A stretch of 7,003 nt of DNA from assembly GCA_028708195.1 (NCBI GenBank), contig JAQVZK010000125.1, forward strand, positions 1-7,003. Reading direction: 5' to 3'. Shown here piece by piece: positions 6,949 through 7,003 of the stretch. How positions within the stretch are numbered: the first letter of the stretch is position 1; each line of letters starts with the position of its first letter. Below the pieces are notes generated by a model. It was not told the DNA's origin. It was given only the letters and a program-made list of their open reading frames with translations, and did not search any database. This DNA is from Desulfovibrio sp. (GTDB lineage Bacteria > Desulfobacterota > Desulfovibrionia > Desulfovibrionales > Desulfovibrionaceae). Position numbers and translations under genes: made by a program.

Positions 6949-7003
6949 GATGACGGTAGTCGGGGCACCTTACGCTTTTTTTTTGCCCTGGCAGGCGCGG
7001 CCC
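6932..7003 (+). CDS. Possible start of a PTS membrane subunit (EIIC-like), partial and frame uncertain
   Basis: An ATG at 6932 follows GAGGGG (6921-6926) by five bases, overlaps the end of EIIB, and opens a frame of 24 codons to the right edge. It begins MNNLYEMTVVGAPYAFF and then reads LPWQARP. A Man-family EIIC or EIID gene is expected here by context, but too little sequence is present to recognise the family. The frame crosses a run of nine T (6976-6984). With one more T it would continue as FALAGAA, which looks far more like a membrane helix. A second in-frame ATG at 6950 is possible. No start codon follows the EIIB stop in the FALAGAA frame itself. Confidence 0.35.
   Translation, partial: MNNLYEMTVVGAPYAFFLPWQARP

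Overview
The window reads as ordinary chromosomal DNA of a Gram-negative, Desulfovibrio-like bacterium (Desulfobacterota). This placement is an inference from gene content: a long-form HPF, RapZ and a mannose-family PTS directly downstream of rpoN, together with Desulfovibrio-like protein sequences. No search was run. I see no mobile element, CRISPR array, tRNA or rRNA.

Layout. Positions 1-661 (minus strand) hold the N-terminal 220 codons of purQ, the glutaminase subunit of FGAM synthase, running off the left edge. A 256-bp divergent region (662-917) separates it from pyrG (918-2561, plus strand), which encodes CTP synthase. The part that would be the purQ leader is rich in inverted repeats, and a near-copy of one hairpin arm sits on the purQ ribosome binding site and start codon. 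After pyrG comes a 338-bp gap with a very long bidirectional terminator hairpin (2673-2723) and then a promoter region. A second plus-strand gene set follows: rpoN (sigma-54, 2900-4324), hpf (long hibernation factor, 4480-5019), rapZ (P-loop/RNA-binding adaptor, 5075-6004), a Man-family PTS EIIA (6039-6482), a Man-family EIIB (6487-6948), and the first codons of what is probably a PTS membrane subunit at the right edge.

How it fits together. The left third is nucleotide biosynthesis, with purine and CTP genes diverging. The right two thirds is a variant of the classical proteobacterial rpoN neighbourhood. In E. coli the order is lptB-rpoN-hpf-ptsN-rapZ-ptsO. Here the LPS genes before rpoN are absent, ptsN is absent between hpf and rapZ, and a Man-type PTS follows rapZ. 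The most interesting signals are non-coding. A near-consensus -24/-12 (sigma-54) element lies just upstream of rpoN itself and touches an extended -10 sequence. A possible RNA switch lies in the purQ leader. A strong hairpin sits beside the rapZ ribosome binding site. A T9 run at the right edge separates two frames of the putative PTS subunit. No wholly new protein system is evident.
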